Shown: piece by piece, positions 1 through 10,190 of the stretch | Numbering within the stretch: the stretch's first letter is position 1 | Layout of the letters: each line of letters opens with the position of its first letter | Assembly: GCF_963678635.1 (NCBI RefSeq) | Contig: NC_087068.1 | Span: forward strand, 56,576,467-56,640,466 | Source of the DNA: Symsagittifera roscoffensis | Taxonomy: Eukaryota > Xenacoelomorpha > Acoela > Convolutidae | Reading direction: 5' to 3' | DNA length: 64,000 bases | Program-made: the position numbers and the translations under genes | Notes under the pieces: generated by a model | What the model was told of the DNA's origin: nothing | The model's database searches: none | What the model saw: the letters and a program-made list of their open reading frames with translations, nothing else

Positions 1-362
1 GGATTTTCCGGTTCCAGATTCTTGGGGACCTCCATTTGTTCGGGGTCTTGCCAGTCCTCCTCTGCGTAGGGTAAGGTTTCTTCATCTGCTTTGATTACTT
101 CGTTGGGATCTAGGTCCTGTGGTGGACTTGTTCCTTCCTCTACGACCTCATTTCCATCGTTCTTTTCCCTGGTGCCCTTATCGTTGACCTCACAAGCAGG
201 ATCCATCATCAGATAATCCCCCTCTTCCATGTCTGCAGGTATACCGCAGTCCTCTGTCGATGGCTTGTGTGGCTTGATGTTCTCGTAGTGAGCGGCTCTG
301 CCTGTACTCAGTCTATAAAATGGTCCCTCCTGGTGCACTTCTGTAATCATGAAGGGTCCCCT
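1..362 (-). pseudogene. gypsy A pol C-terminal tail, open at window edge
   Basis: One frame stays open from about 362 down to base 1. It begins with the end of the integrase C-terminal domain (FMITEVHQEG, then FYRLSTGRAAHYENIKPHK), which in gypsy integrases ends the chromatin/DNA-binding SH3-like part. It continues as an acidic tail rich in Glu, Asp and Pro with no recognisable domain. A small frameshift near 355-365 separates it from the upstream integrase frame. The same tail, much more broken, is present in element B around 20190-20460. The true end lies beyond the window. Confidence 0.75.
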
Positions 363-1251
363 CCTTTTTTTAGGAGCTTTTTCGTTCCTTTCGGTGGTAT
401 AACATTCTGAAATACCCATACGTAGTCTCCTACCGAGTAACTTTTTGCACCAGCTGCTTTCTTATCGATTCTTTTCCTCTGCCCTGCCTGTGCCTGCTGA
501 GTGTTCCGTCTACACAGGTCATTTAATTCTTCTTGACGTCTAATTACATCCCTTACATAGACTTGTGGTGATGTTTTCTTCCCCTCATACTCCGGGTAAA
601 AGAAAGTCAAGGGCAAAGACTTCTCGTGTCCAGTTAGCATCATATGTGGACTAACTCCGGTGGTGGAGTGTTGCGTGCTATTGTTAGCTCCCATAACCTG
701 TGGAAGAGATCTGTACCAATCGGTCATGTACCTGGATCAATATACCCTCAGCATCGACACTAACGTTCTATTTTGCCTTTCCACTAAGCCATTCGTCTGG
801 GGATGGTATGTCATGGAGTGGGCCTGAGCCACCTGCGAACGTCGCATGAGTTCTTTCGTAAGTTCTTTCGTTGAAACGTCATCGGACAACCATCTCTTGC
901 TATCCACGTGTTGATTAGGTGATGGCAAGTCTCTTCTGCTGAGGCAGTTATGCTGGGCAAGGCCTCTGCATACTTCGTGAAGTGATCTATCATGACTAAG
1001 ACTTGATTATAACCACTGTCTGTCATGCATATCTTTTGGTGATCAATATGTACCACCTCGTTAAATTCAGATGACTCGATCGACTGCAACGGAAATCGCA
1101 ACTTCCTTGGATCTTTGACCTGTTGGCATGACAGACATGCTGTTACCCACTTCTCACATGCCTTTTTCATTCCAGGCCAGTCAAAGCGTTTAAGAATCTT
1201 TTGGTATACTTTGTCGATTCCCTGCTGGCCCATCTGATCATGTGACCCCAA
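347..1251 (-). pseudogene. gypsy A integrase (zinc-binding H2C2 + core + C-terminal)
   Basis: The integrase would insert the element cDNA into host DNA. The zinc-binding N-terminus (about 1251-1130) reads HDQMGQQG followed about 30 residues later by CLSC; the second His of the H2C2 set is Gln here (His in element B). The core has the first catalytic Asp in VHIDHQK (about 1040) and LVMIDHFTKYAEALP. The frame then shifts near 930. After the shift come LSDDVSTKEL and YHPQTNGLVERQ with the catalytic Glu. A further shift near 730 leads to the C-terminal part (WYRSLPQVMGANNSTQHSTTG, then the VGDYVWVFQNV segment). At least two frameshifts and the His loss make it non-functional. Confidence 0.85.
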
Positions 1252-1369
1252 TTAAAAGTTCTGTTTTATAGAGTTGCGGCAAAACTATCGCATTGTATTT
1301 GTACAGGACTTTGTACTCTTCTCTTCTCTTGCAAGCCACGATCCCGTCCTTGTTCAGATATAACCTTCC

Positions 1370-1818
1370 CTATTTCTGCCTAAAGTACTGTCTCAGAATG
1401 CGATTACTGTCTTCCTCCAGATCGCCTTTGTCCGGAGGTCCATCTTCAATCCACCTTTTCAGGTTGCTCGTGATGCGGTCATTTCTCTGTGCTCCTAGTA
1501 GGTCCGAGAGTCTGTATCTCGCCCTCAAGTATGTCTTCATGACACTCATCTGACTATTCATTTCATCTGGCTGATGCGTGTCATCTTTCATCTTAACGCA
1601 CCAAATCTTCGCCAAGGGTTGTGTTTTTGTTTGAACGGTTGAAGATCAGTCCTGACTACCTCTTTTTGCGGCAACAAGCTTATCGAACGTCTCGATACTG
1701 CTATTGTTTCCAGATCATCTGCTGCGTTGTCAAAGACTCTTTCACCTGGTATGAGGTAGCGATCACTGTCAGGGTCTTGATACACTTCCCTATCTAGATC
1801 CCTTGCTCGAGTTTCCAC
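1370..1818 (-). pseudogene. gypsy A RNase H-integrase spacer
   Basis: Two overlapping frames encode the linker between RNase H and the integrase zinc finger. The upstream part has RARDLDREVYQDPDSDRYL, the downstream part the MAKIWCVKMKDDTH and SDLLGAQRNDRI segments. The same sequence lies in one frame in element B at 18690-19439, which shows the frame break here is a lesion. In gypsy polyproteins this region has no catalytic motif and precedes the H2C2 finger. No independent function is seen. Confidence 0.7.
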
Positions 1819-1835
1819 TAATAGTGTGTGTATCG

Positions 1836-2645
1836 CTAGCGCTCTGAAATGTCTAACCCTGAGCTTGATTTCCTGTCTGAATAGGTGTCGATCCCCGATT
1901 TCCGGGAGTTGTCATCTATTGAAGAGTCCGCGACAGAGCACGTTCTCTCCTCCGGATCTGTCCTGTTTGTTCTTCGCATCCATCTGAACTCCCCGGACAA
2001 AATTTTATTCTCCAGGTCCTGTTTCCCATCAGGAACTTTTTCATCTACATCAGACTCCCCGGACAAGCTTTCTTGTCCCAGGTGTTGATCCTGAACTCGC
2101 TGGCTCTTCTCGCTGTTCGTCTCCCCGGACAGACAATTTTGCCCCAGGTTTCGTTCAACCTTCTCACCTTCCTTATCCTGGTCCTCAAAGGTCACGGTTT
2201 TCTTTTGCGTATCGTTCCCCTGTTCTTTCCGTTTGTATGATGTGCTTGTCAAGACGTTTCGGGGTATCGAGGACACTAGTTGCTGAACTATAGTCCTACA
2301 ATCCCCATCATTTTTTTTGTGTTGTCTCCTTGACGGCATGATTTTCACCTTCTCGCAGACTGTCAGTGATGCCATGGCTGCTGCCCCCTCGGGATCATCT
2401 CTGGTCACTTCTCTCTCCAACAACATGTGCTCGATTATCATGTGGTAGCCATCTAATCTCACTATCCATCTACCAGTATAACTCTGATCCATCGAGTAGG
2501 TCTTCAACCAGGATAACGCTCTGTTGTCCACGCGTAACTTAAAGGGAGCTCTCCCCAAGTATGCGCGGTACTTTTCCACGAATGTGACTACTGCAAACAT
2601 CTCTGCTTTCGGTGCACCATATTTCATCTCAGTGTCACTTAACAT
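1836..2645 (-). pseudogene. gypsy A RNase H end and repeat-bearing spacer
   Basis: The first 70 residues are the C-terminal half of a gypsy RNase H: LSDTEMKYGAPKAEMFAVV, then LRVDNRALSWLKTY with the conserved Asp, then RWIVRLDGYHMIIEH. RNase H degrades the RNA strand of the RNA/cDNA hybrid. Right after IIEH the frame jumps to LLEREVTRDDPEG. Element B has about 125 more codons at this place, so A carries an in-frame internal deletion. The rest is a hydrophilic spacer with three LSGE motifs roughly 20-30 residues apart, apparently a short internal protein repeat. Confidence 0.8.
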
Positions 2646-3813
2646 CTTACTGCCATATGCAATGGGACGGAGAACGGTTCTTCCTTTCCGTTCCTACTCC
2701 TGATGCAGTATTCCTGAGATGCGTCTACTGATGCGTCTGTGTCAAGAACATACATGCCCTTTTCTGTAGGCATGCCTAGCACTGGCGCTTCGCCCAGTTT
2801 CCGTTTTCTGTTCTCGAAGGCAGCTTGAGGTTCATCGTTCCATTCGAACTTCTTTCCTTTGTTGCGCATCAGCTTCTGCATGGGATACGCCTTGTCGGCA
2901 TATCCTTTTATGAACTCACGGTAATAATTGGCAAACCCTAGGAAGCTCTTGAGTTGTGTATCCGTTCTGGGAGGCTTCCAGGTCAGCACAGCCTCTACTG
3001 GTCCCGGGTCCGCCCTCACACCATGCCTGATCACCATTCTTCCTAGATACTTGATTGAATCCCTCAGGATCTCCTATTTCGATGGTTTGCATTTCAAACC
3101 TGCTCTCTTCATGCAGTCAAAGACCTCATCGAGCCAATCAATGTGATCTTCAAGGGTGGGTGTTGCTATGACCACGTCATCCACGTAACACATCACAAGG
3201 TTTCCGTACTTTTTCGTCACTCCGGTCAAAGCCTGAGCCATCAGTCTTTGAAAAGTGGCCATTGCGTCGCACAAGCCGAAGGGCATCCACTTCCACTGGT
3301 ACAACCCCAACTCACATGTGAATGCGTTCTTCTCTCTGTCCTTCTTCCGCAGAGGAGCCTGCCAGAAGGCCGAACCCCAGTCCAGAGTGGTGAAGAATTT
3401 GGCTTCACCAAGTTTCGAGAGGCTTTCGTCTACTCGCGGTATTGGGTACGCGTCTTTTATTGTCACCGCGTTCAAATAACGAAAGTCGCAACAGAACCTA
3501 AGCTGCCGCCTTTCATTTTTGCCATGACTACCCCGCAAGCCCACGGCGATTTCGAGGGTTCTATCATGTCATATTCGAGCAACATTTCTATCTCCGCTCA
3601 GCACGATTCCGATTTATGTGGTGTAATTCGTCTTGCGCCTTCCCTATAAGGAACGGCGCCTTCCTCCAGTTCGGTTTCATGTTCGACGAAGTTACAACAA
3701 CCGATATCCTTCTTATTTTTTGAAAGTACATCCGCGTTCCGATTTAAAACCGGCCGCAATGAAACAAAATCTCCCTCGCCTATTTTCCCTTTTAAGTGTT
3801 CTATTTCTGGCAA
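2639..3813 (-). pseudogene. gypsy A reverse transcriptase
   Basis: The RT would copy the element RNA into cDNA. Order: N-terminal lead-in (3813-3598, EEGAVPYREGARRI), fingers/palm (3544-3074) with LRFCCDFRYLNAVTIKDAYP, the first catalytic Asp in FTTLDWGSAFWQ, PFGLCDAMATFQRLM, and the intact YVDD box in CYVDDVVIA. The thumb and connection follow (3037-2639) with FLGFANYYREFIKGYA and a VLDTDASVD start of RNase H. Frames break near 3600, 3055 and 2640. The catalytic residues themselves are intact, unlike in element B, where YVDD is changed. Confidence 0.9.
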
Positions 3814-4870
3814 AACCGGTTTTGACAGACTCTAGTTCATATGACGAGGGGCGTTCCGGAAATTTCGAGCAGCTCAACAAGCGGTCGTCGGTTTCGGATT
3901 TCATTGAAAAAAGGTTATGAATAGATTTTAATTCATTAATTCTTTTTAAAGTTATATCTTTATTGGCAGGATAAGGGCAGTCTTTCACCTTATATCTCTT
4001 CGAGTTTTCTGTCTCTTCATAGTCGGTCCACCAAGCTTCTTTCCACGCAGGATTGAAACCGTGGTGTCCAGTGTGTGCAATAACACACTGACACACAGTC
4101 CGTTTCGTTTCGAGTTAACGAGAAGCTCCGGCCTAAAATCAATAAACTTTGGCTATTTGGGTTCGGTACCAAACTAACCTGTTTACTATCTCTTAACGAG
4201 TTTGAATTTCTCATTCTAAAAATTGCTATTACAGCTTGTCCCGGCTGTAGTTTTATCTTTCTGTCTAAAAAGATTGGTACCTTGTTTTCATCTGTTATTA
4301 TCCTAATAACTCGTTTCTTAACATACATCCGGTCCGGGTTTTTAATCCTTATTAGGCCGTTGTTCAAGTCAATCATCACGTCGAAACTCCTGACAAAATC
4401 TCTACCTAAGATGAACTGGTCGGAGTCAACCAATTTCTCTAACACCAGGAAGCTCATCCAAAGATCACGTCCTCCCATGTGGAGCACCGTTATTGGTGTC
4501 CTTCCGGCTACGTAAATCGCTCCTCGATTGGCTGCCGCTAGTCAGAGATTCGTCGGGATCCGGTCTTCCCTCATCGGCATTAGGTTTTTATCGGCATCAC
4601 GCTCACTATCGCTCCTGTGTCCAGAAGCCCTGTGAACCCCATTTTCTTCCCGTTGGTGTCGAGCAGATGTGCAGTCACATCTGCTTCGTATCCAATGTAA
4701 ACCGCGTCTTGTTCCATCATTGCGTCATGACCTATCCTACGGACTTTAAGTTCTTCTTCACCCAAATAGATTTGCCCTATTTGGTCACTGTCTGTCGTCA
4801 CGTAGGTCCTAGTGTAGATACTGATCCCATCCACGTTCAGCATCACTTGATATGGTCCATAGACTTCCAC
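3713..4870 (-). pseudogene. gypsy A retropepsin-type protease and protease-RT linker
   Basis: The aspartic protease would cleave the polyprotein. The active-site motif is in TGLLDTGAIVSVMP (4620-4580), a classical DTGA box, and the second half has FILGRDFVRSFDV (near 4400), matching the ILG-D element of retropepsins. The frame breaks between 4580 and 4490. The region beyond (4270-3713) is a linker with LQPGQAVIAIF and no known domain, joined to RT. This whole block is absent from element B. Confidence 0.8.
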
Positions 4871-4952
4871 GTAGCGCCCGTGAAGTTTTTTTTATTCGAG
4901 GGCTACCCCTTGTCATTAGCGCTCGCACAGCTCTTGACTCAGTGCGTGGCTC

Positions 4953-7068
4953 CTACTGTCTCAGGAAATCTGGATATGTATCCAAATGCATCAAAGTGAA
5001 TTCTGATGTTTCACTGAGAGTTCTGATTACCTGGTGTCCCGCTACCGAGATTGTCGATTGTATTTTACTTCCCCGTGGCACCATACCGAACGTCTTCCCG
5101 GAGATCACATTTAGTTTCATGCTCAAACTGCCTGGTGCTTTCGTTTCTTCGACTTCTGATGCCTCGAAGGCGTTCAGCCTTTCCTGAAATTTCTCATTCT
5201 CCAATTCGAGCTTCAGCTTTTGCTCGATCTCCTTCGTTACCAATTCCTGCTGGACTCTGTTTAGAGCATCCCTCGCGGCTGCACTATAGTCTATCTTGAA
5301 GTCATCCACTGTATTCACCGGTTCCGGTTCACGTATCTCTTCCGTTACCGCCTGCATCTTCTTCGTTGCCAGCTCTTGCGGTTTCTCTTTTCTGCGTGCC
5401 TCGCCTCCGCTTCACTCAACAGGCGAGCCTTGCTGGCTTTCACACCCGATAAAGCTTCCTCATGCCTTGGATGCTTGATGTCTGCCACAGCCTCCCAGAA
5501 TTGTGGACAATCCGATTTAAAAGGACCCTCCAAGAAACAAAATAAATACCTTGGACCGAATTTCGCAATTACTCCTCTCATGAAATCTTCATGATCGACC
5601 TCTGACGCATCTTCATCTTCGAGGCTAAAGCCTGTTGCTTTCATGCCCTGTTTGTAAGTTGGGCATGCTGACACATGATTTTCCGTCGAACTGCAATTTG
5701 CACAAGAGCGTCTGTTGTCCATATCGTCCNNNNNNNNNNNNNNNNNNNNNNNNNNNNNNNNNNNNNNNNNNNNNNNNNNNNNNNNNNNNNNNNNNNNNNN
5801 NNNNNNNNNNNNNNNNNNNNNNNNNNNNNNNNNNNNNNNNNNNNNNNNNNNNNNNNNNNNNNNNNNNNNNNNNNNNNNNNNNNNNNNNNNNNNNNNNNNN
5901 NNNNNNNNNNNNNNNNNNNNNNNNNNNNNCCTAGTCAATCGCGACAGGTTCTTCGCTAAGTGTTCATCCGTTCTCTCCTTCAAGCGTTTTTCGCTTCTGC
6001 TAGCTTCTTGTCTTTTGCGGTTGATCTCTTCCCGCAGGTTTTCTCTCTCGACGTGAACTGCCCTTTCCAGCTCACTCATTCTTATGGACATCTGTTCATT
6101 CTGTTTTCCTATACTGCCCACTATGTTGGTCGAGGATTCTTCAATTGATGCTCCGTTTTCCACTAATGGCGTCACAAGTGGCGATGTCACCCTGTCGATC
6201 CCAGATAGTTTGGTGCTGGCCGAGATTCGGCTTTGATTCTCTGCCTCGACCTCTTTTCACTATCCATCTTTGGATCCGCCGGTGCGTTGCTTAGCCCTGT
6301 ATTCCTACTCTGCCCAGTTCGCAATTCCGATTTCGTCATATTCACAAAGTCTCTTGACTGGTCTGATCCTTTTGTGGTATTGCTTATTGTCCTCACCACG
6401 CCAAATTGGTCCATGGTACCAGTCTCTCTATCGGTGTATGCGCCAATCTCATGAGTCGAGTTTTTGAGGGCTGACTTGAGATCCGAAATAATCTTGCCCG
6501 TCTTCGTCCTCTTCTTCTTCCTGGGTTTCTGCTTCATCGCCTGTACCCGTTCCCATAGTAAATGGAAAGAAGTTTCCTAAAGTGTTCTTCACTCTTTCTG
6601 GAAACGATGAGGACGTTGCCGGTTTTTCCGTCAAGCCAACCATCATGGTGTTGTCTGTGGGTGACCCTGTAGTCGCCACATTTTCAGTGGAGATGCCGGA
6701 CAGTTCCGACATCTCTTCTCGGTCCAAGGTTCCGGTGGAAGTGGTAAAATCTTGGCCTTGTTCTACCGGAGTAGATTCACTCGCCAATCTCCTGTTTCCT
6801 CTCCCTTCCGGTCCATGTCCCTCCTGGTTCTCATCAATGGCAGGGTCTTAATGGACCTCTACCTCTAACCTTGCATTTTTTCCTTCTGATGACTTTTGAC
6901 TCCTTGTTTCAACCATTACGCCTGAAACTCCCTTCCCTTCCCTTTGTCGGTCCGGGTTCGTGTGATCTTTTCCACAAAATGGTCAATCATTGCTTTTCTC
7001 TGTTTCTCTGGTACGAATTTCCTGGAGCTATCACCTAGTTTAGGTATCCTTGACTTGTCTAGACTCAT
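4953..7068 (-). pseudogene. gypsy A gag with two zinc knuckles
   Basis: Gag packages the RNA into particles. The start ATG at 7066-7068 begins MSLDKSRIPKL, shared with elements B and C. The N-terminal half (7068-6187) is hydrophilic and frame-broken. A coiled-coil-like stretch (6190-5930, VHVERENLREEINRK) precedes the N gap. After the gap come a zinc knuckle CANCSSTENHVSAC (C-x2-C-x5-H-x3-C) and a second, damaged one, FCFLEGPFKSDC. The C-terminal part (5357-4953) has a charged helix (LNRVQQELVTKEIEQKLKLE) and the block KLNVISGKTFGM found also in element D gag. Confidence 0.8.
5730..5929. other. Assembly gap (200 N)
   Basis: A run of exactly 200 N inside gag of element A. The round length suggests a placeholder of unknown size. 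The sequence to the left is the zinc-knuckle region and to the right the coiled-coil region, so the gag middle is missing. Confidence 1.
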
Positions 7069-7129
7069 TTTCAATTTACCACTTCTTGTTGCTTATAAAC
7101 TCTATTCGATTGATAGTGTTCTTTTAATC

Positions 7130-7275
7130 TGACTTTTGATAATAATAACACAACACAATAAACTCCAAAAGTTTCACTTAATTAGTGACCACGAATCTTT
7201 TTATGTTATCACAGTAAATCGTGTATACAATTTGTTCACAATAATAGATTATTAGTTGTAAGATATGAAGCTAGC
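7130..7275 (-). repeat. 5' LTR remnant of element A
   Basis: The stretch from the TTATTATTATC region to GAAGCTAGCACA is nearly the same as 15475-15615 in fragment C and, reversed, similar to 13505-13650 upstream of element B gag. It lies just upstream of the gag start on the minus strand, as an LTR should. Compared with C and B the LTR stops near 7275, where X-repeat sequence begins, so its 5' part is lost. Exact ends cannot be set by eye. Confidence 0.65.
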
Positions 7276-7289
7276 ACATAATGATATGA

Positions 7290-8212
7290 AACTAGCTATA
7301 ATTTTCGCCTAACTTTTTTTCGCAATTCTGTTCTTTTCGACCTAAAAATTATTGATCCGAGCTCAAAAGACTTATACTCTTCTAGTTTAATGCAAAAAAA
7401 AACCCAATCTAAAACATTGCAGTTGAAAAAAAATTGCCAAAAACAATGCTATTTGGACCCCTCCGGATTGATGAATCCACTAAATCAAACACGTTAAGTT
7501 CGATTTCACTCCCACCCGGAAGGTTATCGTCAAACGGGTTTTAAAACTTATCGATTCACTATTGAACGCTGTCCGAACAACATTTTTTACTCTCCTAACT
7601 CAAAACTTTCAAAAAAAAAACTTCCTATTTTGTAGCGTTTTGTTTCTTCAAAAATCAAGAAAATTCGGTTTTTGGCACCCAATTAGTTCCACCCGGAAGG
7701 TTATCGTCAAACGGGTTTTAAAACTTATCGATTCACTGATGAACGCTGTCCGAACAACATTTTTTACTCTCCTAACTCAAAACCTTCAAAAATATCTCAA
7801 AAATCACGATTTGTGGGGTGATCAAAATATCGCTATTTTGACTCTAAAAACCGGTTTGTTTACTGTGTTTTTCACTGAAAAACGGTATAGGAGTTTTAAT
7901 ATAGGCTATATAAATAAAAATTCTAGTAATACTAAACCCTTCCGGGTTTGTTCCATCTCCGAATTAAGGTGCTTAACTCGGAAGTTCGCAGTTTGGTGAA
8001 GGGTCACTACAGTGCAGTCACTGTCGAGCCCCCCACAGAGTAATATCTTACTTTTTTGTACCAAAAGGGATACAAAATTTGTAACGATACCCAACAGTCG
8101 ATTATTTTTGTCTTTGAGCCCTCTCTTGTCGCTCCTTGAACTGCTTGCCGGATCAGTCTTCTTCACTAATCCCAAGACCCTTCCGGATTGAGCGCAAATT
8201 AGCATTAACGTG
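7290..8212 (-). repeat. Repeat X, partial copy (distal part)
   Basis: Reversed, this matches 11290-12240, with shared blocks such as TCGGAATTAAGGTGCTTAA-like and CGACAGTGACTGCACT sequences and GCTCAATCCGGA at the end. It contains a 48-bp direct repeat (7514 and 7691, period 177) holding CACCCGGAAGGTTATCG. The copy ends at about 8212 exactly where Penelope-like coding sequence starts. No coding potential is evident. Confidence 0.75.
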
Positions 8213-9112
8213 CTTTGTGAGATCGAAGCTGTGGCAAAAGCCTATGCTAAACGGGTGAAACAAACACCATCTGACAAGGGCGTTGAGAAGGCCCGAAAGT
8301 GTTTGAAGAGTAATAGATTAGTTGCGGTACCTTATGACAAGGGCGTGGATTTTTGTGCTCTTATTGTGCATTTTTGTATGACAAGTAGCTCTTATTATAA
8401 TTTGAACAAAATTCTTGCAAAATTATTTGCGCAAATTGAGGGCGCAAACATCGTAACAAACTCACTAGATGCGAGAGAAATTTTAGAGAGCATTAGTCTT
8501 GAGCCCAATGAAAATTTGATATCTCTAGCTCTGAAGAGTTTGTATACTAATGTTCCACTCAAAGAAGCAATAGACATAGCTCTGAGAAAACTTAATGAGC
8601 AAGATGAACCAGCATCAATTGCTAGGAAAACCATAAAGAGACTGTTGAATAAGGCAGTTAGTCAAGTCCATTTCAAGAGCAATGAAACATGGTACGTTCA
8701 GAAAGATGGTTTGGCAATGGGGGCATCTCTTGCCGTTAATTTAGCAAATCTTTGGCTGAAGCAGTACGAAACTGCAATGTCGAGGGATATTCCCGAAATG
8801 TTTTTGCCCAAAAAACATCTTGACGGAATATGTCCCGAGTGCCATAGAAAGGACACGTACAGGTCAAAAGGTGTGGAATCAGAATTCCGTTTGAACTGGT
8901 ATCACGTAAAATGCGGTGACATATCATATGATGAGTATCAAAATATGAGTGAAACCATCTGGTACTGTAAAAAATGCAAACGGGCGGCAAACTTACTACA
9001 TCGAAATTTACAGTTCACAATAGAGACACCAAACACAAATGGGAAGTTGGAGTTTTTGGATTTACAGATTAGTATAGACAAAAATAGGAAAATTGACTGT
9101 GGGTGGTATTAG
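8213..9112 (+). pseudogene. PLE-1 reverse transcriptase with PHD-like zinc-finger insert
   Basis: A nearly 300-residue open frame. LVAVPYDKGVDF matches the Penelope finger region. KSLYTNVPLKEAI is RT motif A, but the usual catalytic Asp before KSLYTN is Ala (LALKSLYTN). DGLAMGASLAVNLANLWLKQ is motif B. Where the YVDD motif C should follow there is instead a zinc-finger-like block: CPEC, then WYHVKC, then WYCKKC, the spacing of a PHD finger with the middle Cys pair lost. LHRNLQFTIETPNTNGKLEF (motif D/E region) comes right after, so the catalytic YVDD block has been deleted. The frame ends at 9112 in CGWY. Confidence 0.85.
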
Positions 9113-9480
9113 AAAACAACAGATTCAGTTACTCTACTAAGTTTTAGAAGCTGCGCCCCCCTTCAGTACAATAGATGTGTGATTGAAGGAACTGTTCACC
9201 GGGTTTTCCGCAGTACGTCAACCTGGGAAGAATATGATAAAGCGATGAAAACCAACTGTGAACATTTAATGGATAGCCAATATGCGGAAAGTTGGTTGTC
9301 GCGAGATGCGTCGCAAGCCCTTGAAAAGATTTTCAGGGAGGGCAAAAACAAAAAAAACATGGCTGAGAAAAAAAGCCCTGTGATCATAGCAGTGATTCAC
9401 CACCCATCTTGATGGTCCAATATGGGGAGAATCACAGTCAGAAATTAGCAAAAAAAGTGCACCGATGCACACATAATATT
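9113..9480 (+). pseudogene. PLE-1 RT C-terminal linker, frame-broken
   Basis: Reading across frames gives TTDS, SFRSCAPLQYN and GTVHRVFRSTSTWEEYDKAM, all matched by PLE-2 at 63180-63340 (QTDSGIISNFRSCAQ and GTIQEFSGVHKTRS). The segment links RT to the endonuclease in Penelope elements. There is a stop at 9110 and a frame change near 9160-9180. No catalytic motif lies here. Confidence 0.7.
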
Positions 9481-9493
9481 CACGACGAGGAAA

Positions 9494-9840
9494 ATGAAAA
9501 TTTGTATGCCCTCTTTAAAATCCTCCTTATCCATTGAACTGAAATCAAAAGTGGTGCACAAATTTGAATGTTGTGGGTGCAAACCCATCTATGTTGGCCA
9601 GACGGTCCGACATCTCACCACAAGAATTGAGGAACACCCCAAAAGAAGATACCCCAAATGGACAGCATATAAGGCAGTGCGATAGTGAGAGTGGTATGTC
9701 GGAGTTTAATTGGAAGATAAACGACCAGGCGTCCAGCAGCATTAAGTAAATTACATTAGAAGAGCTGCACATTAGGGACCGGCAACTAACACGCGCGACG
9801 AGTTTAGAAGTAGGGAGCTGACACTAGGGCTATAGTTCCA
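9494..9840 (+). pseudogene. PLE-1 GIY-YIG endonuclease domain
   Basis: The domain nicks target DNA in Penelope elements. VVHKFECCGCKPIYVGQTVR carries the Cys pair before the first beta strand and the YVGQT half of the GIY-YIG core. LTTRIEEH supplies the conserved Arg and the EH. A frameshift near 9650 leads to NGQHIRQC and later to LEELHIRDRQLTRATSLE, the decayed form of the family's LEAL-I…P…E-RS end with the catalytic Glu region. Non-functional because of the frame break. Confidence 0.8.
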
Positions 9841-10190
9841 GAATCGACAAATTCTGGCTAAAACAAAAAAATATTGAAATAACTTACATGTTAGCATGAA
9901 ATTAGCGACAAAACGAAATTGTAAAATTAAAAATGATGAAAACTCTGAAATTTCTGACTAAAAGAATAAAATTGTTACGTAATACTTGTTACATAATATC
10001 AGTAATATTTGTGAAGTAGTGATTGGTTGAATTTTCTAAATTTTAAAATAATGATGTGTATGACACTTTTTATGATCTTTGACCATTTTGTACATATAGT
10101 TCAAAATGTGCAAAAACGTTTAATTGAACTTACAATTTTAATGCATTTTACGAAATATTGTTGGCGACGTTAACGGAATACCATTCCAAT
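9841..10190. other. AT-rich spacer
   Basis: No coding frame, repeat unit or motif recognised between the end of PLE-1 and the first shared base of the X repeat. Confidence 0.5.

Larger units (their letters stand above)
1..7275 (-). mobile_element. Ty3/gypsy LTR retrotransposon A, 3'-incomplete, decayed
   Basis: Reading leftwards on the minus strand, the pieces follow the standard gypsy order: 5' LTR remnant (about 7130-7275), gag (7068 to 4953), protease (4870 to 4017), RT (3813 to 2639), RNase H (2645 on), RNase H-integrase spacer (to 1370), integrase (1251 to 347) and a C-terminal tail running off base 1. Protein motifs are well kept, but each domain sits in a different frame, so the copy is a pseudogene. 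About 375 bp between RNase H and spacer are missing relative to element B. The 200-base N gap lies inside gag. The 3' LTR is outside the window. Confidence 0.92.
8213..9840 (+). mobile_element. Penelope-like retroelement PLE-1, 5'-truncated
   Basis: RT (8213-9112), RT C-terminal/linker (9113-9470) and a C-terminal GIY-YIG endonuclease (9494-9835) lie in the canonical Penelope order. The 5' end is cut: homology to PLE-2 begins at CEIEAVAKAYAK, corresponding to about 61988 there, so the upstream part is missing. The fragment is embedded between two inverted X repeats. Several frameshifts and lost catalytic residues make it dead. Confidence 0.88.
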
